A DNA stretch of 64,000 nucleotides from G963555815 sp965249615 [NCBI: bacterium]. Lineage in GTDB: Bacteria > UBA8248 > JACPRG01. The notes under the pieces are model-generated. The model had not been told where the DNA came from. It saw only the letters and a list, made by a program, of their open reading frames with translations, and ran no database searches. This document shows, in pieces, positions 9,173 to 18,269 of the stretch (its first letter is position 1; every line of letters begins with the position of its first letter). The translations under genes were made by a program, and so were the position numbers. Location: NCBI GenBank assembly GCA_965249615.1, contig CBDFMI010000006.1, positions 744,001 to 808,000 of the forward strand. The letters run 5' to 3'.

Positions 9173-9202
9173 TTGATTTTGGGGGGGGTGATCCCCTATA
9201 TT
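9173..9202 (+). promoter_or_regulatory. Candidate sigma70-type promoter of the DegP-like gene
   Basis: TTGATT (9173-9178) and TATATT (9197-9202) are 18 bases apart. They lie in the roughly 260-base gap upstream of the protease start at 9419. This gap holds no convincing gene. Confidence 0.4.
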
Positions 9203-9418
9203 GGTGATAACGTATTGGTTTTAATGAAGTAGTTTGATTGAGGCTCTCAAGCGTCCCAGGTTGCGCTTGGCCCCAGGTGGGCCGGGAAATTGTCCCCGCC
9301 GCAACTTTTAGGGGTGGGGGCAACCCATTCGTCATCAGTGTCCGTCAAGGTTAAGTGGTTTTTCACCAGACCTTCCGGTAGAGAAGGTCTGAAGAGAAGT
9401 GGCGAAGGAGGAAAAGAC

Positions 9419-10819
9419 ATGAGAACGCGAAGCTTTTTATATGCGATCTTCCTTTTCTTCGCGAGCGGCTTGGTGTGGACGCCCTCGCCCTTGACCGACA
9501 TCGTCGCCGCCCAGACCCGCCCGGACTCCTTTGCGGAACTCGCTGAGCAACTGAAACCTACCGTGGTCAACATCCAGGTGACCACCCTGGAGCGCCGCCG
9601 CTTGCCCTTCCGGAGCCCCTTTGAGGGCAGGGAGGGAGACCCCTTCGAAGAGTTTTTTAAACGGTTTTTCGGTGATCAGCCCCCTCGAGAGTTCCGGCGG
9701 CAGGGCCAGGGCTCTGGCTTCATTATCAGCCCCGACGGGTTCATCGTGACCAATAACCACGTCGTGGGTGGGGCCACAGCGATCAAGGTGGTCCTGGCCG
9801 ATAAGAAAGAATACGAGGCTGAGCTCATCGGCACCGATGAGCGGACAGACCTCGCCCTCCTCAAGATCGAGGCCGACGACGCCCTTCCGATCGCCGAGCT
9901 TGGGGACTCCGACGTCCTTCGCGTCGGCGATTGGGTCCTCGCCATCGGCAACCCCTTTGGTTTTGGGCACACGGTGACGTCCGGGATCGTCAGCGCCAAG
10001 GGGCGCGTCATTGGTGCCGGCCCCTATGACGATTTCATTCAAACCGACGCCTCCATCAATCCTGGAAATTCAGGGGGTCCGCTCTTCAACCTCGACGGAG
10101 AGGTGGTTGGGATTAATACCGCCATCGTCCCCACGGGGCAGGGGATTGGCTTCTCCATCCCCGCGAACATGGCTCGCAATGTGATCGATCAACTGCAGGA
10201 AAGCGGGATGGTCGAGCGCGGGTTTCTGGGGGTGGTCATTCAGGATGTGACGCCAGAGCTGGCCAGGCAGTTTGACCTTGACGAGCCGAAAGGGGTCCTG
10301 GTGTCCGATGTGGGCGAAGGGGGTCCGGCCGCAGAGGCGGGTCTTCAGGGCGGGGACGTCATCCTGGAGTTTGACGGAAAGTCGGTCGAGGATCGTCGCG
10401 ACCTGGCACGGATGGTGGCGGGAACTGAGGCAGGAAAGGTCGTCCGTCTGAAGATTCTCAGGGACTCCGCCGCGCAAGAGGTGCAGGTGAAGCTCTCCCG
10501 ACTTGAAGAAGAGGAACGCGTCGCTTCCTCGGAGGGCGTGAAGGAGACCCTTGGGCTGACGGTCCAGAACCTGACGCCCGAGCTGGCCGAGCGCTTTGAT
10601 GTGCCCCCCCGCTCCGGTGTCTTGGTTTCCAGTGTGGAGCCCGGAAGCACAGCGGCCCAAGCTGGGATTCGCCGGGGGGACCTCATCTTGGAAGTGAACC
10701 GCCGCCAGGTCCAGGACGTGGAGGGTTTTGCAAGGGCCCTCTCCCAGGACAGTGAGGACCACCTGGTCCTCATCCAGCGGGGCGGGAATAAGGTTTATCG
10801 GGTCCTTCCGTCCGCTTAG
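9419..10819 (+). CDS. Periplasmic serine protease Do/DegP-DegQ family
   Basis: Envelope quality-control protease and chaperone. The ATG at 9419 follows a GGAGG-like site and begins a signal peptide (hydrophobic FLYAIFLFFASGLVW, ending near AAAQ). The trypsin-like domain has the full triad: His114 in TNNHVVGG, Asp144 in DERTDLALL, Ser218 in PGNSGGPLF. Two PDZ domains follow (about 250-340 and 370-460). Length 466 is typical. Upstream in-frame codons back to 9290 would add a non-hydrophobic leader and were rejected. A second HtrA lies at 52829-54304. Confidence 0.95.
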   Translation: MRTRSFLYAIFLFFASGLVWTPSPLTDIVAAQTRPDSFAELAEQLKPTVVNIQVTTLERRRLPFRSPFEGREGDPFEEFFKRFFGDQPPREFRRQGQGSGFIISPDGFIVTNNHVVGGATAIKVVLADKKEYEAELIGTDERTDLALLKIEADDALPIAELGDSDVLRVGDWVLAIGNPFGFGHTVTSGIVSAKGRVIGAGPYDDFIQTDASINPGNSGGPLFNLDGEVVGINTAIVPTGQGIGFSIPANMARNVIDQLQESGMVERGFLGVVIQDVTPELARQFDLDEPKGVLVSDVGEGGPAAEAGLQGGDVILEFDGKSVEDRRDLARMVAGTEAGKVVRLKILRDSAAQEVQVKLSRLEEEERVASSEGVKETLGLTVQNLTPELAERFDVPPRSGVLVSSVEPGSTAAQAGIRRGDLILEVNRRQVQDVEGFARALSQDSEDHLVLIQRGGNKVYRVLPSA

Positions 10820-10931
10820 GCCCCGGGTGCCAGGTGAATGGAGGGAAGGGGCGGGACCCATGCCGTCGAGGTGATAGAAAGACTCCGGCCCCAAAGGGGG
10901 AGGCGGCCGGAGGAATCTGGGGGGATGTGTC

Positions 10932-12029
10932 TTGGCCGTTTCTAATCCTAATGTGAAAAAGTCTAGGGGAGGGTCCCGGGGGTCTTTGAGCGGGCGCCAG
11001 CAGGGACGAAAGAAGGTTTCTGGCACCACCCCTCGTCCATCTTCTAAGGGAAAGGGTCTGAAGTCCCCCGAGCCTTTGAACGAACAGAGGACAGATACTC
11101 CTAAGGCTTCGGCCAAGAAGCGATCCGTTCGACATGTGTCGGAGACCTTCACGCCTTCTCTTCTTGAGGCGGCCCGGAATTTGGCAGAGAAGGCCAAGGC
11201 CAAGGCCATTTTCCTTTACGTCCACGCCGTGACAGACCCCAAAACTCTCAGACCCCGGGCCAAGGGGGCAGAGGTTATCCTGGTCGCGAAGACCGCAGAG
11301 GGATTTCGCACGGCCTCGGCATGGGGGAAACGGGTTATCCGGGTCCCCAGCGTCCAGCTCAACCGAGTGGATCAGATCAAGCTCGTGGTCCTTCTGGCGC
11401 TTTCAGAGCGCATCGTCTCCTCAGGAGACCTCATCGTATGTCTCTCAGGAGGCGCCCAGCGGACCCATGTGGATACCCTGGCCCTTGTCGAGGTGGGGCA
11501 GGAGTTTGTATTGGCCGTCGGTGACCTCTTGAGGGGTCGCAAGGCTATCGACCCCAAGGTCTTTTCGGCGACCCTCAGCTTGGCCGTGGAGCTGGCCAAC
11601 GAAGGGCGGGAGGGAAAATCCCTCGGGGCCATCTTTGTCCTGGGAGATCACGATCAGGTCCTCCACAATTCCCGTCAGATGATTATGAATCCCTTCCGGG
11701 GGCATCCCGGGGCCACGAGGAGCATCCTCGACCCGAACCTTCGGGAGACCATCAAGGAATTTGCTTCTCTAGACGGGGCCTTTGTGGTCCGTGGCGACGG
11801 GGTCGTCCTGTCTGCGGGACGTCACCTAAACGCCGTTTATGGGGGAGATTCGCTTCCCCAGGGTTTGGGTGCTCGTCACGCCGCCGCCGCAGCCATCACG
11901 GGGGCCAGCAAGGCCCTGGCCGTGACGATCTCCGAGTCCACCGGGATGGTCACGATCTATAGAGACGGGCAGACAGTGGCCAGTCTTGAAAAGTCTTATG
12001 AAGAGTCGGCGTCGGTCCAGACTTCCTGA
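10932..12029 (+). CDS. DacZ-like diadenylate cyclase (DAC domain)
   Basis: Predicted to make cyclic di-AMP. The C-terminal DAC domain shows the DGA motif (SLDGAFVV, Asp281) and GLGARHAAAA (Arg315-His316), where DisA-type enzymes have RHR; here the third residue is Ala. The middle part (about 75-240) is an alpha/beta domain like that of archaeal DacZ and the pyruvate-kinase C-domain. The first 60 or so residues are basic and low-complexity (SRGGSRGSLSGR), so the start is uncertain. The TTG at 10932 follows a purine-rich stretch. It lies just upstream of groEL in the same direction. Confidence 0.75.
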   Translation: MAVSNPNVKKSRGGSRGSLSGRQQGRKKVSGTTPRPSSKGKGLKSPEPLNEQRTDTPKASAKKRSVRHVSETFTPSLLEAARNLAEKAKAKAIFLYVHAVTDPKTLRPRAKGAEVILVAKTAEGFRTASAWGKRVIRVPSVQLNRVDQIKLVVLLALSERIVSSGDLIVCLSGGAQRTHVDTLALVEVGQEFVLAVGDLLRGRKAIDPKVFSATLSLAVELANEGREGKSLGAIFVLGDHDQVLHNSRQMIMNPFRGHPGATRSILDPNLRETIKEFASLDGAFVVRGDGVVLSAGRHLNAVYGGDSLPQGLGARHAAAAAITGASKALAVTISESTGMVTIYRDGQTVASLEKSYEESASVQTS

Positions 12030-12075
12030 AAGTCATGGACTGCCTTTTTAATCTTCCCAAGGAGGATGAGATCTA

Positions 12076-13707
12076 ATGTCAGCCAAGCAACTCTCTTTTC
12101 GCGAAGAGGCTCGCAAGGAGATCCTGGCCGGGGTCACTCAACTCGCCCGGGCCGTTAAGGTGACACTGGGTCCGCTCGGTCGGACCGTTGTTATGGAGAG
12201 GAAGTGGCGCGCCCCCTGGGTGACCAAAGATGGGGCGACGGTCGCCAAAGAGATCGACCTGCCTGATAATTTCGAGAACATGGGGGCCCAGATGATCCGG
12301 GAGGTCGCCGGAAAGACCAGCGACGATGCGGGGGACGGGACCACGACGGCCACCATCTTGGCCGAGGCCATCTACCGCAATGGGCTGAAGAATATCAGTG
12401 CGGGGGCCAACCCGACTGATGTGAAGCGGGGGATCGGGGAGGCTGTTGCGGCGGCGGTGGAGAGTTTGCGTTCTCAGAGCAAGTCTGTCGCGGGCGGGAA
12501 GGAGATCGCCCAGGTGGCCACCATCTCCGCAAACGGGGACAGTGTCATCGGAGACCTCATCGCGGAGGCCATGGACAAAGTAGGAGAGGACGGTGTCGTC
12601 ACGGTCGAAGAGGCCCAGGGGATGGAAATGGACCTCGACGTTGTCGAGGGAATGCAGTTTGACCGAGGCTATCTCTCTCCCTATTTTGTCACCGACGCCG
12701 AGCGGATGGAGGTGGAGCTCGAGAACCCCTACCTCCTCCTCAACGCAAAGAAGATCGGCAGCATGAAGGACCTTCTTCCCCTCTTGGAGAAGGTGGCGCA
12801 GGCGGGAAGGCCACTTCTGATCGTCGCCGAGGACGTGGAGGGGGAGGCCCTCGCCACCCTCGTGGTCAACAAGATTGGGGGGACCTTCAAGGCGGCTGCT
12901 GTCAAGGCCCCGGGATACGGAGACCGAAGGAAGGCCATGCTCCAGGACATCGCTGTCCTCACGGGGGGGCGGTGCATTTCCGATGAATTGGGCGTCAAGC
13001 TGGAGAATATTCAGCTTGAGGACCTGGGTCAGGCCAAGAAGGTCTATATCGACAAGGACAACACCACCATCGTGGAGGGGGCGGGAAAAACCTCCGACAT
13101 CGAGGCCCGCATCAAGCAGATCAGGGTCCACATCGAGGAGACGACCTCGGACTATGACCGCGAAAAGCTCCAGGAACGTCTGGCCAAACTAGCAGGAGGG
13201 GTGGCCAAGATCAGCGTGGGGGCTACCACAGAGACCGAGATGAGGGAGAAGAAGACCAGGGTCGACGACGCCCTGAACGCCACCCGGGCGGCTGTGGAAG
13301 AGGGAATCGTGCCGGGGGGTGGTGTGGCCCTCATCCGGGCCATCCAGGCAGTGCAAAAGTTGAATCTCACAGGAGATCGTCTGGTCGGGGCGCAGATCGT
13401 GGCACGGGCCATGGAGGAGCCGGCACGCCAGCTGGCCGATAATGCCGGCCTGGAGGGCGCTGTCCTCGTCCAGCAGATTAAGGCGGAAAAGGGACCCGTG
13501 GGCTATAACCTGGTTTCAGAGAAGATGGAGAACCTCGTGGTGGCGGGTGTGATTGATCCCACGAAGGTGACACGGACAGGCCTTCAGAACGCCGGCAGTA
13601 TCGCAGCCCTACTCCTGACCACCGAGGTTCTCGTCTCTGAGAAGCATGAGGAGGATGAGCAGCCGATGGCGATGCCCAACCCTCACGCGCAGGGGATGGG
13701 GATGTAG
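12076..13707 (+). CDS. groEL: Chaperonin GroEL (copy without adjacent groES)
   Basis: 60-kDa chaperonin, 543 residues. The ATP-binding core is intact ([10 protein letters not shown] with Asp87), as are [17 protein letters not shown] and the GMGM tail. The segment normally RNVxxxKxFGxPxxTxDG reads [18 protein letters not shown], so this copy is somewhat divergent. There is no groES before it; the upstream gene is the DacZ-like cyclase. A purine-rich GGAGGATGAGATCTA site precedes the ATG. A specialised second GroEL is likely, but the genome's main groESL would need to be seen. Confidence 0.95.
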   Translation: MSAKQLSFREEARKEILAGVTQLARAVKVTLGPLGRTVVMERKWRAPWVTKDGATVAKEIDLPDNFENMGAQMIREVAGKTSDDAGDGTTTATILAEAIYRNGLKNISAGANPTDVKRGIGEAVAAAVESLRSQSKSVAGGKEIAQVATISANGDSVIGDLIAEAMDKVGEDGVVTVEEAQGMEMDLDVVEGMQFDRGYLSPYFVTDAERMEVELENPYLLLNAKKIGSMKDLLPLLEKVAQAGRPLLIVAEDVEGEALATLVVNKIGGTFKAAAVKAPGYGDRRKAMLQDIAVLTGGRCISDELGVKLENIQLEDLGQAKKVYIDKDNTTIVEGAGKTSDIEARIKQIRVHIEETTSDYDREKLQERLAKLAGGVAKISVGATTETEMREKKTRVDDALNATRAAVEEGIVPGGGVALIRAIQAVQKLNLTGDRLVGAQIVARAMEEPARQLADNAGLEGAVLVQQIKAEKGPVGYNLVSEKMENLVVAGVIDPTKVTRTGLQNAGSIAALLLTTEVLVSEKHEEDEQPMAMPNPHAQGMGM

Positions 13708-13776
13708 CGAGGAGACTATCGGGCCCGCCGGGACAAGTAGATTTTTCGGCCTTAAAAATTCCTGGTAGACAGGGAC

Positions 13777-13805
13777 TAGAAAAAGTGGACCTGTTGGGAT
13801 ATATT
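13777..13805 (+). promoter_or_regulatory. Candidate promoter upstream of the 13867 gene
   Basis: TAGAAA (13777-13782) and TATATT (13800-13805) are separated by 17 bases, about 60 bases before the next start. This suggests the small gene is transcribed separately from groEL. Confidence 0.35.
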
Positions 13806-13866
13806 AGGGGGGGGTAAGGTGGAGTTCCTAGTCGAGTCTGAGACGCTAGACTAGAGGGGGAACGGT

Positions 13867-14307
13867 ATGGCGGAGAGAGATGATCCCCAAGAGGGGCAAG
13901 AAGGACTTGAAAGGCTGACCGAGGCCATCGTTCGCGCCATCTTGTCCTCAGAAGAGGTCATGTCGCAGATACGGGCCCTTCAGCTGGGAGATGCCCTTGA
14001 CCCGTCCGACATCCTCGCCCTGGCCCTACGATTTCCTGGTCACAGGGGAGCCGAAGTCAGGGTAGAGCTTCTGCGAGGGGATCGACAGGGGGAGTCTGAA
14101 AAGGAGGAATCCCGGGGACCCCGCAGAGTGAACTTCGACCGCAAGAGAAACGTGTCGAGCCGAAAGCTGACCCGGAACGAGGAGCTCTTCGAAAAATACC
14201 TTCAGGACCGCTTTGATGAAGAAGCCTGGATGAAGAAGGCGGGCATCCGGTTTGAGGTGAAGGTGGAGGAAAAGTCCGAAAAAGAAGAGCAAATTCAGGA
14301 AGATTAG
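13867..14307 (+). CDS. Hypothetical charged protein, 146 residues
   Basis: I do not recognise a family. The protein is soluble and very rich in Glu, Arg and Lys. The N-terminal half is predicted helical (GLERLTEAIVRAILSSEEV; DALDPSDILALALRF). The C-terminal half is basic, then acidic (EEKSEKEEQIQED). There is no signal peptide or Cys pair. It follows groEL by about 160 bases with its own candidate promoter and ends at a strong terminator. A start at ATG 13867 is supported by a GGGGGAACGG purine run. Confidence 0.75.
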   Translation: MAERDDPQEGQEGLERLTEAIVRAILSSEEVMSQIRALQLGDALDPSDILALALRFPGHRGAEVRVELLRGDRQGESEKEESRGPRRVNFDRKRNVSSRKLTRNEELFEKYLQDRFDEEAWMKKAGIRFEVKVEEKSEKEEQIQED

Positions 14308-14320
14308 GAAGAGTAGAAAA

Positions 14321-14354
14321 GGGGGGATGCCCGGAAGGCATCCCCCCTTTTTTT
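14321..14354. terminator. Bidirectional intrinsic terminator
   Basis: An 11-bp perfect stem (GGGGGGATGCC, 14321-14331, with its complement at 14337-14347) around a 5-base loop is followed by seven T. It lies between convergent genes, so it can end both the 13867 gene and the cupredoxin gene. Confidence 0.9.
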
Positions 14355-14688
14355 ATGGGGTAACCTCGATAACAGCTTTCATGGCGGGGTGATAATTGCA
14401 CCCGTAGGGATAGACCCCCGGCTCTTCAAAGGTGACGGTCCTCACGGCCTTCCTGTCGAGATGGCCCGCGTCGAACCCCCCCTTCGGGTCCTCGGTGGCG
14501 GTATGGGCGGCGTAGTCCTCGTTGATGAACCTAACCGAATCCCCCGCCTTGATGGTCAGTTTAGGAGGATTGAAGCTGAAATCCTCGATGATAATCTGAT
14601 GGGTCTCTTCGCCCCAGGCGCCCAAAGGGGACCCGACCCACCACAGCAAAAGAACTGCCCCAAAGGCTGCCGCTACCATCTTCCGCAT
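14353..14688 (-). CDS. Cupredoxin (plastocyanin-like), secreted
   Basis: Small exported type I copper protein, 111 residues. A signal peptide runs to about residue 25. The copper ligands are all visible: His62 (AAHTA), Cys97, His100 and Met103 (YGCNYHPAM). It may carry electrons or bind copper in the periplasm. The ATG at 14688 follows GAGGAGGAAATC, a strong ribosome site, so it is preferred over the ORF start at 14724. It is monocistronic and ends at a shared terminator. Confidence 0.92.
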   Translation of the reverse strand: MRKMVAAAFGAVLLLWWVGSPLGAWGEETHQIIIEDFSFNPPKLTIKAGDSVRFINEDYAAHTATEDPKGGFDAGHLDRKAVRTVTFEEPGVYPYGCNYHPAMKAVIEVTP

Positions 14689-14842
14689 GATTTCCTCCTC
14701 ATCTAAAAGCCCTACTGAATTCAAGTCGGCAGGCCCCCGACTTATTCCCTAAACGGAACCTCTTGAGCCGCCTGAGGAGCCAACTTTACCATGTTTCTGT
14801 TAAAATGGAGATTCAGAGATCCCGTCTGGGGGCATTTTCAGG

Positions 14843-15181
14843 GTGGGGGCCAGATTTCGTAAAGGAGGAGGGCGCTCTCGGCCAGGCCCAGGAAAGAAGG
14901 AGATTAATCCTGAGGAAATTCAGGATTTTCTCCGCCAGGTCAAGGGGAAGGCCGCCGAGGGCTACCGGGAGCGTTCACTCGCCATCCACGGGTGGATCTG
15001 TGCCAAGTGCGGCCGGGGATTCGACCGTTCCGAGCTCCATCTCTTGACGGTCCACCACAAAGACGGGAACCACTCCTATAACCCCCCTGATGGGAGTAAC
15101 TGGGAGAACCTCTGCATCTACTGCCACGATGATGAGCACTCCCGGGGGATGCTGGGCGATTACCTGACAAAAGAGTCTTAA
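14843..15181 (+). CDS. HNH nuclease-like protein (YajD type)
   Basis: A 112-residue protein with an HNH/zinc-finger core: Cys53-x2-Cys56, His71-His72, then Cys91-x2-Cys94 with His95 and His99. The pattern VHHKDGNHxxNPPDGSNWENL is typical of YajD-family HNH proteins. YajD-type proteins are small, chromosomal and of unclear role, so it is not necessarily part of a mobile element. The GTG at 14843 is assumed as start; an upstream alternative cannot be excluded. Confidence 0.85.
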   Translation: MGARFRKGGGRSRPGPGKKEINPEEIQDFLRQVKGKAAEGYRERSLAIHGWICAKCGRGFDRSELHLLTVHHKDGNHSYNPPDGSNWENLCIYCHDDEHSRGMLGDYLTKES

Positions 15182-15228
15182 ATCTCCAAAAAATAAGAAT
15201 TCCTAAACCCGTCCTTGCAAGGGATTTC

Positions 15229-16239
15229 GTGACCTCTTTTTCGACGTCTCAGACCATCGGGATCTGCATCGTGGGCTGTGGCCACATCGCCCGTCTTCAC
15301 GCCTGGGCCGCCCGGTCCCTGAGGCCGAAGGTTCACCTCTACTTCGCCAGCCGGTCCAAAGAAAAGGCCGAGGCTTATCGTCGCCGCTTTGGCGCAGAGG
15401 GGAGTTTCGGGTCCTACGAGGCGGCGGCGCGGGATGAGAGGGTCAACGCCCTCGTCATCTGCACCCCCCATGACCTCCACCCCGAGGGAGTCGAGCTCGC
15501 CGCGGTCCATGGGAAGGACATCCTCCTCGAAAAACCAATTGCCCGAAGCCTTCCTGAGGCCGACGCCATGATTCGCCGGGCGGACGAAGCGGGGGTCCTC
15601 CTCATGGTGGCCGAGAACTTCCGTTTCAAGCCGAGCGTCTTAAAGGCCAAACAGCTCATCGAACAGGGGGCCGTCGGCGCCCTGAAATTTGTCTGTGTCA
15701 AGACACTGTACCTGGCGACCCACGCGGGATGGAGGTCGGACGAAAACCGCATGGGCGGCGGGGCCCTGATAGATGGCGGCATTCATTGGGTGAATACCCT
15801 GACGACGCTGGGGGGAAAGGCGAGGAGCGCCTTTGCCCTTGAAGCGCCCCGCACCCGGCCGAACGTGCCCCGGGAGGACTCGATGATCATGCTCGCGGAC
15901 CTTGGCGACGGAGTGGCGGGGGAGCTCGTCCACTCTTGGGGGGTGCCCTCGCCCGGACGTTTTCAGTTCAGTGTCGTGAGCGGGACCGAGGGGAGCCTTT
16001 ATATCGAAAATCACGGCTTCTTTCTCTTTCTGTCTGGGAAGAGAAGGAGGGTTTATCCCTGCCCCTTGAGGGACCGGCGGGGCTTTCGGGCGATGTATCA
16101 GGAGTTTGCCCAGAGCCTGAGGGAGAGAAGGTCGCCCCTCATGTCTGGCGAGGCGGCGAGACAAGACCTGGCCTTTGTCCTGGCCGCCTATGAATCTGCG
16201 AAGACAGGCGGAAAGGTCTCGCTCGCCGAAAAGAGTTGA
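15229..16239 (+). CDS. Gfo/Idh/MocA-family oxidoreductase
   Basis: NAD(P)-dependent sugar or inositol dehydrogenase-like enzyme, 336 residues. The N-terminal Rossmann fold shows IVGCGHIARLHA, and the family EKP motif is present (LLEKPIARSL). The C-terminal domain carries the GGGALIDGGIHWVNTL segment with the usual catalytic-type His. The substrate cannot be told from sequence. It starts at GTG 15229, stands alone, and is followed by an intrinsic terminator at 16320-16354. Confidence 0.92.
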   Translation: MTSFSTSQTIGICIVGCGHIARLHAWAARSLRPKVHLYFASRSKEKAEAYRRRFGAEGSFGSYEAAARDERVNALVICTPHDLHPEGVELAAVHGKDILLEKPIARSLPEADAMIRRADEAGVLLMVAENFRFKPSVLKAKQLIEQGAVGALKFVCVKTLYLATHAGWRSDENRMGGGALIDGGIHWVNTLTTLGGKARSAFALEAPRTRPNVPREDSMIMLADLGDGVAGELVHSWGVPSPGRFQFSVVSGTEGSLYIENHGFFLFLSGKRRRVYPCPLRDRRGFRAMYQEFAQSLRERRSPLMSGEAARQDLAFVLAAYESAKTGGKVSLAEKS

Positions 16240-16264
16240 CAAAAAGAGGCGAGAAGTGTAAACA
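16236..16264 (+). promoter_or_regulatory. Candidate promoter for the cold-shock gene
   Basis: A consensus TTGACA (16236-16241) overlaps the end of the oxidoreductase gene. A weak TAAACA-type -10 lies 17 bases on. It would give a roughly 155-base leader for csp, containing the terminator-like hairpin at 16320-16354. Confidence 0.3.
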
Positions 16265-16319
16265 GGGAATGTTCTAATTGTCAGGGTGCTGGTCCGAGGT
16301 CGTCCGAAGTACGATTGAG

Positions 16320-16354
16320 CCGTGAGCCCTGGAAGTGGGGTTCGCGGTTTTTTT
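16320..16354 (+). terminator. Intrinsic terminator or csp leader attenuator
   Basis: A stem of about 10 bp (CCGTGAGCCC with GGGGTTCGCGG, including G-T pairs) is followed by seven T at 16348-16354. It can end the oxidoreductase transcript. It also lies inside the possible csp leader. Confidence 0.7.
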
Positions 16355-16424
16355 ATGACGGGTCCGAAGACGTGCCTGGCAAAAGAGGACTCCTGACTCA
16401 GGAAGAGAGGAGGTGAGAGAGAGT

Positions 16425-16637
16425 ATGGCACGTGGCACCGTCAACTGGTTCAACGAGTCAAAGGGGTTTGGCTTTATCACCCCGGAAGATGGGAGCAAGG
16501 ATGTCTTTGTCCACTTTTCAGCCATAAACGGACAAGAGGGTTTCAAAACCCTTGCCGAGGGCGAGGCCGTCGAGTTCGAAATCGAACAAGACGCTAAGGG
16601 CCCAAGAGCTGTGAATGTGGTAAAGGCCAGCAGCTAG
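16425..16637 (+). CDS. Cold-shock protein (CspA family)
   Basis: A 70-residue single-stranded nucleic-acid binding protein. RNP1 (KGFGFITPE) and RNP2 (DVFVHFSAI) are both intact, with the start [10 protein letters not shown]. An AGGAGGTGAG site is well placed for the ATG at 16425. A strong terminator follows at 16716-16753, so the gene is monocistronic. Confidence 0.96.
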   Translation: MARGTVNWFNESKGFGFITPEDGSKDVFVHFSAINGQEGFKTLAEGEAVEFEIEQDAKGPRAVNVVKASS

Positions 16638-16715
16638 GCCGTCTTCTGAGCCCAGGTCCTGCATGAGGGCGCGGAGGGATAAATCCCGTTTAATCCGGTC
16701 CTCGACTCGGAGAAA

Positions 16716-16753
16716 AAGGCCCCGGAGATTTTTTCGGGGCCTTTCCTTTTTTA
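16716..16753. terminator. Bidirectional intrinsic terminator
   Basis: The 10-bp stem AAAGGCCCCG (16716-16725) and CGGGGCCTTT (16736-16745) is followed by six T at 16748-16753 and preceded by an A run. It serves csp on the plus strand and the dihydroorotase-like gene on the minus strand. Confidence 0.9.
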
Positions 16754-16781
16754 ATTTCGGGTTTCTATCCCCTGACGTTTC

Positions 16782-18137
16782 CTAATCGCCCCGGTGGTCC
16801 ACGGGGTGGACACAGCGGCCCCGCGGAGGGCCGACGATCTCCCCGTCCTTCATCACAATATTCCCCCGGACGATGGTGTATCGGGGGACCCCCTTCACCT
16901 TCCATCCGTCAAAGGGTGTGATCCTGTTCTTGGAGTGAAGATTTTTGGCTCGAATTGTTTTTTGTTGGTTCAGATCCACGATGGTGAAGTCGCCATCGGC
17001 GCCGATGGCGATGCTGCCCTTTCGGGGATGCATCTGCCACACCTGAGCGGGCCGCTCAGAGGCGAGACGGACGTATTCGTTGAGGGTGAGCTTGCCCGCG
17101 TTGACCTGGGTCAGCATGAGGGAAACGTTGGTCTCGACACCCGGAAATCCGGGCGAAGTGTCCCAAATACTCTCCCGGGATTTTTCGTCGGGCGTATGGG
17201 GGGAGTGGTCCGTGGCAATCAAGTCAATAGTGCCGTCCTTCAAACCCTCCCAAAGGGCCTCTTGGTGTCCGCGAGGGCGAATGGGAGGGTTGATCCGAAG
17301 AAGATTGCCGAGTCCTTCCATGTCCTCCGCCGTCAGGAGGAGATAGTGGGGCGCCGTCTCGCAGGTCACATCCACGCTCTTTTTGTGCTCCCGGATGAGC
17401 TCGATGACCTCCTTGCACCCCTCATGAAAGTCGTGAAGTTTCATACCGGCTTCCTGGGCGTAGCCAATGGCGCGGTTGACGGCCTCAAGGGCGGCGGCGG
17501 GGGGGCGGCTCTCCACGTGGGCTAAAGAGTCCTTTCGACCTTCCTTTTGGAGCTTTGTCATGAGGCGGTTCACGATGGACCAGGATTCCCCGTGGATCCC
17601 TGTCCGGCGGCCTGTCCCGGCGATGATGCGAAAGGCCTCCTGAAGGGTCTTGTCATCAGGCGTGGGGAGGTTTCCGAGCGTCTCCGCCAGAAAAACTTTG
17701 AAGCCGATGACGCCGGCCTGGTGGAGGGGCAGGAGATGGTCGAGGTTGGTCTGAAGGATGACGGAGAGGAGAGCGAAGTCGACGAACGCTTTTTGTTCCC
17801 CGAGCTTTTTCTTCAGGAGGAAACTGTCCACGTCGGCCGTTGGCGGGACGGTGTTGGGCATGTCAACTACGGTGGTAATGCCCCCGCAGGCGGCGGCCGC
17901 GCTCCCGGTGGAGAAATCCTCCTTATATTCGAGACCGGGCTCGCGGAAGTGGACGTGGGCGTCGATAAGCCCCGGGAGGACGTGAAGCCCGCTAGCGTCC
18001 AGAGTGACCTCCCCATCGGGCATTTGGCCCTCTTCGCCGATGGCCACGATGAGGCCCTCATCCACCCCGATGGCGGCCTGATGGGTCAACTCTGGCGTGA
18101 CGACGGTTCCATTTCGGATGACAAGATCGAGGGGCAT
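16782..18137 (-). CDS. Dihydroorotase/allantoinase-type cyclic amidohydrolase
   Basis: Metal-dependent amidohydrolase of the dihydroorotase/allantoinase/hydantoinase superfamily, 451 residues. The HxH metal motif is in GLIDAHVHFREPG (His61, His63), the carboxylated-Lys segment in IGFKVFLAE and the catalytic Asp in ATDHSPH. The segment usually HAEN reads HGES. It could serve pyrimidine synthesis (pyrC) or allantoin breakdown. No pyr or allantoin genes are adjacent, so I do not assign a symbol. The start ATG 18137 gives the standard MPLDLVIRNG opening. Confidence 0.85.
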   Translation of the reverse strand: MPLDLVIRNGTVVTPELTHQAAIGVDEGLIVAIGEEGQMPDGEVTLDASGLHVLPGLIDAHVHFREPGLEYKEDFSTGSAAAACGGITTVVDMPNTVPPTADVDSFLLKKKLGEQKAFVDFALLSVILQTNLDHLLPLHQAGVIGFKVFLAETLGNLPTPDDKTLQEAFRIIAGTGRRTGIHGESWSIVNRLMTKLQKEGRKDSLAHVESRPPAAALEAVNRAIGYAQEAGMKLHDFHEGCKEVIELIREHKKSVDVTCETAPHYLLLTAEDMEGLGNLLRINPPIRPRGHQEALWEGLKDGTIDLIATDHSPHTPDEKSRESIWDTSPGFPGVETNVSLMLTQVNAGKLTLNEYVRLASERPAQVWQMHPRKGSIAIGADGDFTIVDLNQQKTIRAKNLHSKNRITPFDGWKVKGVPRYTIVRGNIVMKDGEIVGPPRGRCVHPVDHRGD

Positions 18138-18269
18138 TTTTTTACCCACCGAGAGGAGGACCCCGAAAAAAGGGGTAAGATCTGTGGGGTAACGGAGTAA
18201 GGCGCGTTTGTCAAGAGGCAGGTTAGGGACTGCCGAAACGGAGTTACCTGTCAACAGGAGGAGAAAAAA

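Noticed and set aside
14843-15181. HNH protein as a homing endonuclease or phage gene
   Set aside because: The YajD-type pattern is common in chromosomes, and nothing mobile flanks it. It is about 4 kb from the prophage.
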